This document shows, piece by piece, positions 1 through 8,009 of a stretch of 64,000 nucleotides of DNA. Under the pieces are notes generated by a model. That model was given only the letters and a program-made list of their open reading frames with translations, was not told the origin of the DNA and searched no databases. Source of the stretch: JAHEGP01 sp963751595 (lineage in GTDB: Bacteria > Pseudomonadota > Gammaproteobacteria > Pseudomonadales > JAHEGP01). Each line of letters begins with the position of its first letter. The stretch's first letter is position 1. The stretch is taken from NCBI GenBank assembly GCA_963751595.1, contig CAVVVC010000001.1:1054001-1118000 (forward strand), written 5' to 3'. Made by a program: the position numbers and the translations under genes.

Positions 1-279
1 CCTCAGTTATAAGGCATCAATGTCCGACGCAGAATAAGATGCGTAACCCTTAGTGATGAGATACTCGTCTTCCAGTAAGCGCAAGGGGGCACGTGCTTCG
101 CGAAAAGCAAAGCAAAGCAAAATATGTCCCGTGTGTAGATTGCCGTTCGAAAACAGGAAGAAGTGGCAGAGTCGCGGTCTTTGGGAGGCCATTACGTATT
201 GCTCAGCAACTTGTCGCGCCAACAAATAATTAACAGGAATCGCGGCGTTGGTGGCCGGAGGAGCTGCGACGAAAATTGA
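1..279. other. Left-edge region with no recognised gene
   Basis: I recognise no gene here. A 72-codon frame runs leftward from 225 to 7, but it has no convincing ribosome site and I know no family that it resembles. The segment lies directly beyond the end of the decayed transposase at 280-780, so it may be degraded accessory DNA. Confidence 0.3.
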
Positions 280-780
280 CTAAGGCCGCTCCAGGGCGAA
301 TGGCACTAACTCGCAGGTCTCGATATCAATGCTAATTACTCGCTTGTGCCGCTGCATCCTTATGCCCTTTGGGTGCACGTCATCGCCACATGACGCTCGG
401 CGGGCGTCTTGTCCAGCCAACTCTCCCTCTCCCCAGCAGACTGAAACCGCTTGCGCCCCCTGCCCCGCTTCCCAGGCGTTACACGCAAACGAAATTTGCT
501 GTTGGGCGGATGGCCGCCCCGCACGAAAACCCCGTGAAAGCGCGTCAGATTTGTACGCGGCTTCGTACGCGGCCGGCCAGGCCAAGGCCGTCAAATTAGC
601 AATAAAGTCCGGCTACGGAGGGTCGCCCCCCGGGAGCGCCGGCCGGATCTAATATGAAATGCGTGGTCCCGTCGCTGTAAGGGGTCTTAACGGGGCCGCC
701 CAGGCTGGTAGCGAATATTACCGTTGTGGGTCAACGCCAAACGCTTCTCCGACACGGCCGGTCGGGATATACACCGACAA
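280..780 (-). pseudogene. IS91-like (Transposase_32 / Y2 type) transposase remnant, copy 1
   Basis: This is the C-terminal part of an IS91-like transposase, broken by stops and frameshifts. Reading leftward, the pieces SEKRLALTHNGNIRY (about 756-712), YSDGTTHFI, LTRFHGVF (about 549-527), NSKFRLRVTPGKRGRGRK and KRVISIDIETC (about 335-313) appear in the order expected for the end of this family, but in different frames. The last piece is where the family's C-terminal zinc-ribbon begins. The N-terminal catalytic part is absent. A second, shorter copy in the same orientation lies at 2870-3201, and the two flank the monooxygenase gene. It cannot encode a working transposase. Confidence 0.7.
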
Positions 781-888
781 GTTGAAGCCCTCGCCGAGCA
801 GTTCATCGTCACAGGCCAGCACCGCGCCCACTGGAACTTTCTCCAGCGCGCGCTGCATCCAGCGGCTATCCCGGTTATCCGCTTGCAT
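781..888 (-). pseudogene. Truncated tadA (tRNA adenosine deaminase) 5' fragment
   Basis: Read leftward from an ATG at 888, this codes DNRDSRWMQRAL, then EKVPVGAVLACDDELLGEGFN, which matches the N-terminus of the tRNA-specific adenosine deaminase TadA. About ten residues usually found between these two blocks are missing, and the frame then runs straight into the transposase remnant at 780. The zinc and catalytic motifs (HAE and PCxxC) are absent, so this is a broken gene end. The boundary at 780/781 looks like an insertion or recombination junction. An intact tadA would be expected elsewhere in the genome. Confidence 0.5.
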
Positions 889-937
889 CACCGCTTGCAT
901 CAGTCGACCATGCGACAAACGCGGTCGCAAGCAGCCA

Positions 938-2479
938 CTAGCCGGTGGCCCGGGGCGACGCTTCCGGCTCGCTGGCCTGCGACTCACTACCCGGATCGGA
1001 AAAACGAAGCATCCCGTCGTCAACGGGCTCATGCAGCAGCACCTTCTTGTCGAACAGGTAATCCTGGTTGAGTTTCCAGGGCATGGTGGTGCTGTTGCGA
1101 GGCAGTTCGTGCATCGAGCGGGTGATATAGCCGGAGGAAAAATCGAACAGCTCATCCTCCTCCAGCGCCCTGTCGAGCACCGGGTTGGCTATTCGGCTGC
1201 CGGTCGCCTCCATGTAATTCAACACCCGACAGGCGTATTCGGAGACGATGTCGGCCTTGAGTGTCCAACTGGCATTCAGGTAACCGAATACTATTGCCAG
1301 GTTCGGGATATCCGAGAGCATGCAGCCCTTGTAGTAATAATGCTCTGCCCAGTTGACCGGCTTGCCGTCCACCTCAAAGGCTACCTTGCCGGCTACCGCC
1401 AGGCGCAATCCGGTGGCCGTGACGATAATGTCGGTGGGTATGGTCTCCCCGGATTCCAGCCGTATACCGTCTTCAGTGACGGTGTCGATGTGACCGGTCT
1501 TGATATCCGCTGCTCCAGCACGGATCGCCTTGAACAGGTCGCCGTCCGGCACCAGACACAGGCGCTGTTCCCAGGGCCCATAGGGTGGGGTGTAGTCGGC
1601 CTTGCTGTACTTATCGCCCAGCTCTTTCTTCATGGGCTTTTCCAGCTTCCGGATGATTTTCTGCGGGTTGTTGCGCGCCGTGCGGAAAATCAGCTGCTGC
1701 ATCCAGACGTTTTTCATGCGGATAATCCGATACGCCCACATATCCGGCATGATCCTGCGCAGGAAGTTAGCGAGCCAGTCGCGAGCCGGCTGTATCGCGT
1801 ACCAGGTCGGCGTCCGCTGCAACATCGTCACGTGTGCAGCCTTTTCCGCCATGACCGGGACGATGGTCACGGCAGTGGCACCGCTGCCGATGACCACGAT
1901 CTTCTTGCCGGTGTAATCCAGGTCCTGCGGCCAGAACTGGGGGTGGACCACCTCGCCGCGGAACCCGGACAGCCCCGGTATCCCGGCATCATACGGTTCG
2001 TCATAGTCGTAATAGCCCGCACCCATGTAGAGGAATGCGGCATGCATATGACTGCTACCGCCGTCTGAGTGCTCAAGCGTCACCGTCCAGCGGGCCTCGT
2101 CACTGGACCAACTCGCCGACACCACCTTGCGCCCAAGGCGGATATGGGGCTCAAGGTCATACTTGCGCTTGATCCGATGCAGGTACTCGATGATCGAAGG
2201 ACCATCCGCTATCGCTTTTTGCTCTGTCCAGGGTTCAAAGCTGAAACCCAGGGTGTGCATATCGGAGTCGGAGCGGATGCCCGGATATTGGAACAGGTCC
2301 CAGGTCCCGCCGATGTCATCCCGGCGGTCCACCAGCAGGAAGCGCCGGTTGGGACAGTTCTTGCGTAAATGCACCGCCATCCCGATACCGGAGATACCGG
2401 CACCGACAATCAGTACATCAATCGACTTTATCGGCGCATCCCGGTTTGCGTCGGCCGTCTCCAAACCACGTCCTGTCAT
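938..2479 (-). CDS. Flavin-containing Baeyer-Villiger-type monooxygenase
   Basis: A 513-residue FAD/NADPH monooxygenase predicted to insert oxygen into ketones or hydroxylate hydrophobic substrates in the cytoplasm. The FAD Rossmann motif GAGISG lies near residues 26-31, the NADPH motif GSGATA near 198-203, and the family fingerprint FRGEVVHPQFWP near 173-184 fits FxGxxxHxxxW. I chose the ATG at 2479 because GAGGAGAG lies just upstream; a frame extends 18 codons further. The C-terminus ends in a low-complexity Ser/Glu/Pro tail. The gene stands alone, flanked on both sides by transposase remnants, which suggests acquisition by transfer. The substrate cannot be told from the sequence. Confidence 0.9.
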   Translation of the reverse strand: MTGRGLETADANRDAPIKSIDVLIVGAGISGIGMAVHLRKNCPNRRFLLVDRRDDIGGTWDLFQYPGIRSDSDMHTLGFSFEPWTEQKAIADGPSIIEYLHRIKRKYDLEPHIRLGRKVVSASWSSDEARWTVTLEHSDGGSSHMHAAFLYMGAGYYDYDEPYDAGIPGLSGFRGEVVHPQFWPQDLDYTGKKIVVIGSGATAVTIVPVMAEKAAHVTMLQRTPTWYAIQPARDWLANFLRRIMPDMWAYRIIRMKNVWMQQLIFRTARNNPQKIIRKLEKPMKKELGDKYSKADYTPPYGPWEQRLCLVPDGDLFKAIRAGAADIKTGHIDTVTEDGIRLESGETIPTDIIVTATGLRLAVAGKVAFEVDGKPVNWAEHYYYKGCMLSDIPNLAIVFGYLNASWTLKADIVSEYACRVLNYMEATGSRIANPVLDRALEEDELFDFSSGYITRSMHELPRNSTTMPWKLNQDYLFDKKVLLHEPVDDGMLRFSDPGSESQASEPEASPRATG

Positions 2480-2504
2480 AGCGCTCTCCTCTCGACTGCC
2501 ATCA

Positions 2505-2533
2505 TTTATGCCACTGACAGACCCCGGTTGCAA
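2505..2533 (-). promoter_or_regulatory. Possible sigma-70 promoter of the monooxygenase gene
   Basis: TTGCAA (2533-2528) and CATAAA (2510-2505) are spaced by 17 bases on the minus strand, 25 bases upstream of the chosen start codon. The match is moderate. A partial palindrome of CTCGCGC and GCGCGAG lies further upstream near 2581-2612 and could be an operator. Confidence 0.3.
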
Positions 2534-2662
2534 ATACGATCGGCTACTGCGACCGTCCCGGACCGGGCAGACTTCAAGCCGCTCGCGCGCGTGCTAAACT
2601 CGATGCGCGAGTAGCTGACAGTCAAAAAAACCGCAGAGGAAACACAGCCCCTTTGAGGGTGA

Positions 2663-2729
2663 GTATAGGAAGCATGAAACATTTCCCCCTTAGTCAACAT
2701 CCAGCGACCTGCCGCCGCTAACCCCCTTC
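2663..2729. repeat. Diverged dispersed repeat, copy A
   Basis: About 67 bases beginning ATAGGAAGCA and ending near CGCTAACCCCCTTC resemble 4458-4527 in the same orientation, with small gaps and many substitutions. It lies between the monooxygenase promoter and the second transposase remnant, so it may be part of the same decayed element. No protein is evident. Confidence 0.4.
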
Positions 2730-2793
2730 GCAACCAAATCCATCACATTTCGCCATCAACTCACCCTCGACGCACCAGTTTTCAGCCTCTTGA

Positions 2794-2810
2794 AGCGCGA
2801 TTCTCGCGCT
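2794..2810. repeat. Perfect hairpin, 7-bp stem
   Basis: AGCGCGA, TTC, TCGCGCT forms a perfect 7-bp stem with a 3-base loop. It sits just beyond the C-terminal side of transposase remnant copy 2. IS91-type elements carry hairpins at their ends, so this may be a relic terminus. There is no T-run, so a terminator role is not supported. Confidence 0.3.
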
Positions 2811-2869
2811 CAACCCAATAGTCCGCCCGCCGCTTCCTCAAAGGGAGCAGCAAAGCAGATGATCAAGGT

Positions 2870-3201
2870 TTGATGCCGCTTGCGCCCCCTGCACCGCTGG
2901 GTCGTCGTTACCCGCACACGAAACTTGCTATTCGGCGGGAGGCCGCCCCGAGCGAACATTCCGTGAAAGCGCGTCAGATTTGTGCGCAACTTGGAACGCG
3001 GCCGGCTAGGCCAGGGCGGCCTGCTTCGCGATAAAGTTCAGCGGCGGAGAAGCGCCCCCCGGGTGCGCCGGCCGGATCGAGTATGACGTCGGTAATCCCG
3101 TCGCGATAAGGTGTTTTCAAGTGGTAGCGGATGTTGCCATTCGAGGTCAGTGCCAACCGCTTTTCCGACATCGCCGGGCGGGGATGTCCCTGGTACCCCA
3201 A
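2870..3201 (-). pseudogene. IS91-like transposase remnant, copy 2
   Basis: A second decayed piece of the same transposase as at 280-780, in the same orientation. MSEKRLALTSNGNIRY (about 3171-3126) and TPYRDGITDVI are in one frame, then LNFIAKQAALA with a stop, then LTRFHGMF (about 2980-2957) and NSKFRVRVT in another frame. Both copies carry the same unusual AGAPGG stretch after the DP of this block, so they come from one already divergent lineage. The zinc-ribbon start seen in copy 1 is not recognisable here. Non-functional. Confidence 0.7.
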
Positions 3202-3239
3202 TAAGGTGTGCTAACGCTGCGTGAGAAAGTTGACTACGA

Positions 3240-3785
3240 CTAAGGGGTCAGCCATTGCATGTCGTCACCGCTCAGCAAGGCCCGCCGGTGACCTTGCCTG
3301 TTCAGTTCCAGCCAATCGATGCTTTGCACGCTGGCGATGATGACGCCAAGGGCGTGAGATTCGGTCAACTTACCGTCATTCGCCTGAAGCGGTGATCCCG
3401 GGGCTTGTGTTGAAAGGTAGTCTGCCGCCGCTCCGGTCGACTGAATCCGGTCCCAGGCAGCGTCCACCATAGTGCCCTCGGTCTCGACCCGAATTTCCGC
3501 GGCCAAACGCAATTGCCAGCTCAACTCCTTGCTCCAAAACACCAATACCGACTGAGGTCGAAGCGCAAATTCGGCGACTTTGGGACTGCGATGGTCGGTG
3601 TACATTACCAGGCGTTGTGCCTCGGCATCAGCCTCGCGCAATATGACCGTGCGGGCCTGGGGCAGGCCTTGCTCATCAACGCCGGCCAAAACAGGTGTAC
3701 GCCAGGCGTGGTTGCGGTCCGTTACCGCCCGCTGCAATTGCTCCCAAATACGCTGCTGCAGTTCCTGCTCAGTGGGCATCGACAT
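3240..3785 (-). CDS. Pyridoxamine 5'-phosphate oxidase-family flavoprotein
   Basis: A 181-residue split-barrel FMN-binding protein of the pyridoxamine-phosphate-oxidase-like family. The N-terminal half carries WRTPVLAGVDEQGLPQARTV and RLVMYTDHRSPKVAE, the usual FMN-contact region, and the C-terminus ends in a Trp/Leu-rich strand like that of the dimerisation domain. It is shorter than true PdxH (about 215), so its substrate is uncertain: vitamin B6 or another flavin-dependent reduction. The start at 3785 follows AAGGAAA; a second in-frame ATG lies two codons on. It stands alone, between a transposase remnant and a small hypothetical gene. Confidence 0.8.
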   Translation of the reverse strand: MSMPTEQELQQRIWEQLQRAVTDRNHAWRTPVLAGVDEQGLPQARTVILREADAEAQRLVMYTDHRSPKVAEFALRPQSVLVFWSKELSWQLRLAAEIRVETEGTMVDAAWDRIQSTGAAADYLSTQAPGSPLQANDGKLTESHALGVIIASVQSIDWLELNRQGHRRALLSGDDMQWLTP

Positions 3786-3935
3786 TTTCCTTACTTGAGT
3801 CCTGGTGTGGCCGGGATGTGAAATGGTGTTGCTGCAGCCTATGATGCACGCTCGGGTTACCATTTGAAAAGATTAGCGTTGTATCCAATGATCTCGGGTA
3901 ACTTTTACATTACGGCCCCATGACAATCACACAGA

Positions 3936-4295
3936 TCATCCTCTTTTTATGCGTACTACTTTAATCACTTCAAAATTCATACCCGCTACAACTTCCTGCA
4001 CTGAGTAATAAGTCATATTCACTCTGGCACCTTTTAGGCTTTGGTATTTACCTTTGCGTTTGAACCTAAAAGGCACATCACAGCCCTCGACCATTACTGT
4101 GTGCACAATCCACTCCCCCTGCTCTCGTTGAACATGTGATATAACCTTCATCAATTCGGAGTGGGTGAGATTTTTGTTTTTTCCTACCAATTTTTTTGGA
4201 TCTGATAGCATATTCAATACTGTGTAGTTGTTGATTCGGCCGGCAGCTGTCAAACGAGTATCGACAAATATTTTTTTGACCAGAGAAGTCCACAC
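3936..4295 (-). CDS. Conserved-looking small hypothetical protein
   Basis: Up to 119 residues, basic, with no signal peptide or membrane segment. I do not recognise a named family. Most of the chain (from NMLSDPKK to the end) looks like a compact soluble domain with strands such as VEGCDVPFRFKRKGKY and a basic end. The first codon used is a GTG at 4295 without a good ribosome site; the true start could be the ATG of MLSDPKK. The stretch is visibly more AT-rich than its neighbours, which may indicate transfer. Function unknown. Confidence 0.55.
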   Translation of the reverse strand: MWTSLVKKIFVDTRLTAAGRINNYTVLNMLSDPKKLVGKNKNLTHSELMKVISHVQREQGEWIVHTVMVEGCDVPFRFKRKGKYQSLKGARVNMTYYSVQEVVAGMNFEVIKVVRIKRG

Positions 4296-4951
4296 TCACG
4301 CCTCAAGCAAGCACTCTACCTCATTCTTCAAACGCACTCCCCCTCAGATCCCGCGGTAAACTGATTTGGTATAGCCAGGCACCTCCTGGTTCGGCGGAGG
4401 CTCGCTTTCGGGCTCCAGCACTATCCACAACCGGGAGCACCTTGGTTTCGTTGGGGGGCATAGGAAGCATTGAGCATATCTTCCCTCCTAGTTAACAGCC
4501 ACCGAACCGCCGTCGCTACTCCCCCTCCCGGTTTTGACAAGTCGACTCAGCCGGACGGCACGAAGCCGGGGTCGCTCTTCACGCCATAGCCCTGCGCCAT
4601 TCGGAGAACGCACTCATCCTAAGATTCCGATAGTGGTTGGCAGATACCCAGACGGCGGGAATCGGTGCCGGCTGTAGGTATTCATGGACCGACTCTATCA
4701 ATCCCGGGGACTTAACTTGGCGATACCTCGCCGCCCTTCGGTTGCCAAAGCGATAGTAAAGCGATACCCAACTCACACCCGCCAACTCAGTGCGCCCGAC
4801 CGCCCCTGACGCCATTACGCAAGCTTGAAATAGTTCAGTGAAACCGGCTGACGGAGCTGAATTACTCGTACAATTACTCGTAAACCACTGTACGAATAGC
4901 AGGGGCAGCCAAGGACAGGCTAGATAAGCGATTGTTTTGAAGGGGAAATAA
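4296..4951. other. Intergenic region with repeat copy B and an unrecognised frame
   Basis: No gene is supported. A 78-codon frame runs leftward from 4815 to 4579 with a stretch ARYRQVKSPGLIESVHEYL; I cannot assign it to a family, and it may be a fragment of an integrase, a transposase or nothing. The diverged repeat at 4458-4527 lies beside it. The region separates the accessory strip from the tRNA genes. I saw no duplicated tRNA end that would mark an attachment site. Confidence 0.35.
4458..4527. repeat. Diverged dispersed repeat, copy B
   Basis: About 70 bases beginning CATAGGAAGCA and ending near CGCTACTCCCCCTC, similar to 2663-2729 in the same orientation. The copies are too diverged to be recent. 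Confidence 0.4.
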
Positions 4952-5027
4952 TGGGGTGGCCGACGGGTCTTGAACCCGCGACCTCAGGAGTCACAATCCT
5001 GTGCTCTACCAGCTGAGCTACGGCCAC
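4952..5027 (-). tRNA. tRNA-His (anticodon GTG)
   Basis: The leftward sequence folds into a complete cloverleaf: acceptor GTGGCCG pairing with CGGCCAC, the D-arm TAGCTCAGCTGGTAGAGC, anticodon loop TTGTGAC in a GGA/TCC-type stem, T-arm GGGTTCGAACCC, and an encoded CCA end at 4954-4952. The extra G at position -1, the mark of tRNA-His, is encoded at 5028. It lies downstream of tRNA-Pro and is probably cotranscribed with it. Confidence 0.97.
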
Positions 5028-5112
5028 CACGAGTTGGAGCAAAGCCACCGTGCAGAGTTGCTCCGTTTCCACAAGGCTCGGGGCCGAACGGCACCGAAGG
5101 CAGTTGGGAAAT

Positions 5113-5189
5113 TGGTCGGGGTAGAGAGATTCGAACTCCCGACATCCTGCTCCCAAAGCAGGCGCGCTACCAGACTGCGCTATACCCCG
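5113..5189 (-). tRNA. tRNA-Pro (anticodon TGG)
   Basis: A 77-base cloverleaf with acceptor CGGGGTA pairing TACCCCG, anticodon stem CCTGC/GCAGG around loop TTTGGGA (anticodon TGG, reading CCA and wobble proline codons), T-arm with GTTCGAATC and an encoded CCA at 5115-5113. It is first in the two-tRNA unit and has a strong promoter 48 bases upstream. Confidence 0.97.
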
Positions 5190-5236
5190 AATAACATAGT
5201 TTCTTTCAAGGGCTTGCACCCCGAAAAGAGCTCGGC

Positions 5237-5265
5237 ATCATACTGATTAGGCAGTTACAGGTCAA
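5237..5265 (-). promoter_or_regulatory. Promoter of the tRNA-Pro/tRNA-His unit
   Basis: On the minus strand TTGACC (5265-5260) and TATGAT (5242-5237) are separated by 17 bases. The bases after the -10 box are GC-rich (GCCGAGC), as in stringently controlled stable-RNA promoters. Transcription would start near 5230 and give a leader of about 40 bases before tRNA-Pro. Confidence 0.6.
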
Positions 5266-5460
5266 TGCCCGCCACAATAATTGTAATCCCCGACAGAAAC
5301 TCTACGGCGGGCGCCTGCGGCGTCGAAACGCTGATTGTTTGCCAGACTATCTTCACGCCCGGGCAAGGCATTCGCAGCCCATAGCAAACCCGCTTTGCCA
5401 GCGGCTCCGGCCATGCGACAATACGCGACCAGAACAGTCCAACCAGCGGCGGGGATTTGC

Positions 5461-6306
5461 ATGCCACTCATAGTACTTGACGGTAAACAACTGGCCCGGG
5501 AATGTGAGGATCAACTCGCCGTTCGGGTGGCCGATTTGAAAGCGAAGTCCAATGGCAAAGCCCCGATTCTGGCGACGATTCTGGTGGGTGATGATCCGGC
5601 ATCCGCCACCTACGTTAAAATGAAGGGCAATGCCTGTCGCCGTATCGGCATGGAGTCCATGGCGCTGGAGTTACCGGCGAAAACGACGAGCGCCGAATTA
5701 TTGGCAACGATCGACGGCCTCAATGCCAACGCAGATGTACATGGCATTCTGCTGCAACACCCTGTGCCCGCGCACATCGACGAGCGGGCCTGCTTTGATG
5801 CGATTTCCCTGGCAAAAGACGTCGACGGGGTTACCTGCCTGGGCTTCGGCCGCATGAGTATGGGCGAAGCGGCCTACGGCTGTGCTACCCCCATGGGCAT
5901 TATGCGACTGCTGCAACACTACCAAATACCCCTTGAGGGTCAGCACGCGGTGGTCGTCGGCCGCAGCCCCATACTGGGCAAGCCCATGGCGATGATGCTG
6001 CTACAGGCAAATGCCACCGTCACCATATGCCACTCACGCACCCGCGAGCTTGACCAACTTGTGCGCCAGGCGGATATCGTGGTCGGTGCCGTTGGCCGGC
6101 CTGAGTTTATCAGGGCAGACTGGATCAAGGACTCGGCGGTGGTGATCGATGCCGGGTATCACCCCGGCGGGGTCGGCGATATCGAGCTCTCGCCCCTCGG
6201 AGACCGCATCGCGGCTTACACCCCCGTTCCAGGTGGCGTTGGCCCCATGACGATCAATACACTGATCATGCAAACCGTGGAATCGGCAGAGAAAACACAG
6301 GTTTGA
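5461..6306 (+). CDS. folD: Methylene-tetrahydrofolate dehydrogenase / methenyl-THF cyclohydrolase
   Basis: A 281-residue bifunctional cytoplasmic enzyme that interconverts 5,10-methylene-, 5,10-methenyl- and 10-formyl-tetrahydrofolate, supplying one-carbon units for purines and fMet-tRNA. The catalytic lysine lies in YVKMKGNACRRIGM near residues 52-65; the NADP-binding motif GRSPILGKPMA and the C-terminal signature PGGVGPMT are intact. The segment after KDVDG reads VTCLGFGRMSMG instead of the more usual FHPxNxGRL, so this is a somewhat divergent branch. The ATG at 5461 matches the family's N-terminus (MPLIVLDGK); the open frame extends 42 codons upstream. It is followed by an outer membrane protein gene. 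Confidence 0.95.
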   Translation: MPLIVLDGKQLARECEDQLAVRVADLKAKSNGKAPILATILVGDDPASATYVKMKGNACRRIGMESMALELPAKTTSAELLATIDGLNANADVHGILLQHPVPAHIDERACFDAISLAKDVDGVTCLGFGRMSMGEAAYGCATPMGIMRLLQHYQIPLEGQHAVVVGRSPILGKPMAMMLLQANATVTICHSRTRELDQLVRQADIVVGAVGRPEFIRADWIKDSAVVIDAGYHPGGVGDIELSPLGDRIAAYTPVPGGVGPMTINTLIMQTVESAEKTQV

Positions 6307-6398
6307 CACCGAAACACAAATCGCAGTTAACAAAGCGGCCGGCGTGCCAGTATTTAGCCCGCGTCCGCAGCATTCGCGTCGAGGAAAAGGAGAGAAAA

Positions 6399-7028
6399 AT
6401 GGCTATTAAAACACCAGCGGTATTGGCAGTCTCCCTGGCACTTTGTGGCTACACAGGCCTTGCAGCTGGGGCGGAACATATGGATTCCGGATACCCATCC
6501 GACGATCACCACGAGACCGATACTACAGGGGTTTATCTTGGTGCCAGCATCGGGGCAACCGGGTACTCGGATGATGATAAGCTCAAAAGCTACGATCTCG
6601 ATGACAACGATATTGGGTGGAGCCTCTACGGTGGCTACCGCATCAATCGTTACCTCGGGGTTGAAGGCGGGTATGTCAACCTTGGCAAGTACAAGGCCAC
6701 CAGCCCCAGCAACGACACTGAAGACAGCTTCGAGGCCTTCTATCTGGCCGCCGTGGGTATTCTCCCGCTGGGTGACCATTGGCAATTACGCGCCAAGGCC
6801 GGCGGCGGCATCATGAAACTGGACCAGTCGTTCTCGAACCAGGATGACGCGCGGGACGAAGGTGGCACCTATTTGCTGGGCGTCGGTGCGCGCTGGGCGC
6901 CGGAGTTTTTCCATGGCCTGGCGCTCAACCTGAATTACGACACGTACTTTTTTACTGTAGAGCAAGTGGGCGTGGACTATGACCAGTGGATTGGCATGTT
7001 ATCCCTGGGCGCTGAGTACATGTTCTAG
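6399..7028 (+). CDS. Outer membrane beta-barrel protein (OmpA-like barrel)
   Basis: A 209-residue exported protein. A signal peptide covers about residues 1-24 (MAIKTPAVLAV... ending LAAGA before EHM). The mature part is rich in alternating polar and aromatic residues with repeated barrel strands such as GVYLGASIGATGY, SLYGGYRINRYLGVEGGYV and LSLGAEYMF, ending in phenylalanine as barrel proteins do. An acidic stretch (SDDHHETDTTG) follows the signal peptide. The ATG at 6399 has GGAGAG upstream. It resembles the outer-membrane beta-barrel family PF13505; it probably serves envelope structure or a narrow pore. It ends 12 bases from the convergent meaB. Confidence 0.8.
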   Translation: MAIKTPAVLAVSLALCGYTGLAAGAEHMDSGYPSDDHHETDTTGVYLGASIGATGYSDDDKLKSYDLDDNDIGWSLYGGYRINRYLGVEGGYVNLGKYKATSPSNDTEDSFEAFYLAAVGILPLGDHWQLRAKAGGGIMKLDQSFSNQDDARDEGGTYLLGVGARWAPEFFHGLALNLNYDTYFFTVEQVGVDYDQWIGMLSLGAEYMF

Positions 7029-7040
7029 CCGCCATACCGG

Positions 7041-8009
7041 TCAGAAGCGATCCAGAATCTGCCGCGCAGCGACGTAGGGGGTGACATTGCCTTCCCTGAC
7101 ACCCTGCTCAAGCTTTGGCAGCATGGCGCGAATAGCGGGGTTATTGCGCAGCCGGTTTCGCAGTTCCTCCGCGACCAGCTTGTTCATCCAGTCGATGTTC
7201 TGCCGCTCCCGCTTGCGGGCAAGATAGTCCCCGGCCAACGCCAGGCTGCGGTATTCCTCGATCATTTCCCACACGTCCTGCAAGCGCTTATTTTCCAGCG
7301 CCGAGCAGGTCAACACCTTAGGCGTCCAGAACTCGGCGGGTTGCATCAGGTGGAAGGCGTTCTGGTAGTGACGCTGGGATATCTTGGCGAGCTGGGTACT
7401 TTCACCGTCGGCCTTGTTGATAACCAGTCCGTCGACCACCTCCATGATGCCCTTCTTGATGCCCTGTAGCTCATCACCCGCATTGGGAATCATCAAAACC
7501 AGGAAGAAGTCGACCATGGCGGCGACCTCGAACTCGGACTGGCCCACGCCAACCGTTTCTACGAGGATGACGTCGTAACCGGCAGCTTCGCACAGCAACA
7601 TGGTTTCCCGGGTTTTTTGCGCCACACCGCCGAGGGCACCGCCGGATGGCGAGGGCCTGATAAAGGCCTGTTCCCTGCGCGAAAGCTGCTCCATGCGGGT
7701 TTTGTCGCCGAGTATACTGCCGCCGTGAATCGGTGAACTCGGGTCTACCGCCAGCACCGCAACGCGCTTGCCGAGGGAAATCAGTAACAGCCCCAGTGCC
7801 TCGATGAAAGTCGACTTGCCGACACCGGGTACACCACTGATACCCACCCGAATGCTATTGCCCGTCGCCGGCAGCACTGCCTCCAGCAATTCCTGGGCCT
7901 GCTCGCGATGAGAGTCAAGACTGCTCTCCACCAGGGTAATGGCCTTCGCCAGCGCACGGCGATTGCCCTTGCGCAGCAGGGCGGTGTCAACTGCCACGGT
8001 TTGTTTCAT
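7041..8009 (-). CDS. meaB: MeaB GTPase, methylmalonyl-CoA mutase chaperone
   Basis: A 322-residue G3E-family GTPase that protects methylmalonyl-CoA mutase and gates loading of adenosylcobalamin. The P-loop GVPGVGKST lies near residues 60-68, followed by AVDPSSP, the Walker B/switch region VILVETVGVGQSE and the base-recognition motif NKAD. Length is normal for MeaB/ArgK. Its ATG overlaps the TGA of the mutase gene by one base (ATGA), so the two are translationally coupled. It is the last gene of the propionyl-CoA operon and converges with the outer membrane protein gene. Confidence 0.95.
   Translation of the reverse strand: MKQTVAVDTALLRKGNRRALAKAITLVESSLDSHREQAQELLEAVLPATGNSIRVGISGVPGVGKSTFIEALGLLLISLGKRVAVLAVDPSSPIHGGSILGDKTRMEQLSRREQAFIRPSPSGGALGGVAQKTRETMLLCEAAGYDVILVETVGVGQSEFEVAAMVDFFLVLMIPNAGDELQGIKKGIMEVVDGLVINKADGESTQLAKISQRHYQNAFHLMQPAEFWTPKVLTCSALENKRLQDVWEMIEEYRSLALAGDYLARKRERQNIDWMNKLVAEELRNRLRNNPAIRAMLPKLEQGVREGNVTPYVAARQILDRF

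Noticed and set aside
659..2068. Long plus-strand open frame of 469 codons
   Set aside because: It lies fully opposite the monooxygenase gene, shows no family features, and is an antisense shadow in GC-rich DNA.
4952..5189. tRNA genes as an integration site of a mobile element
   Set aside because: No repeated tRNA 3' end and no integrase was recognised nearby.
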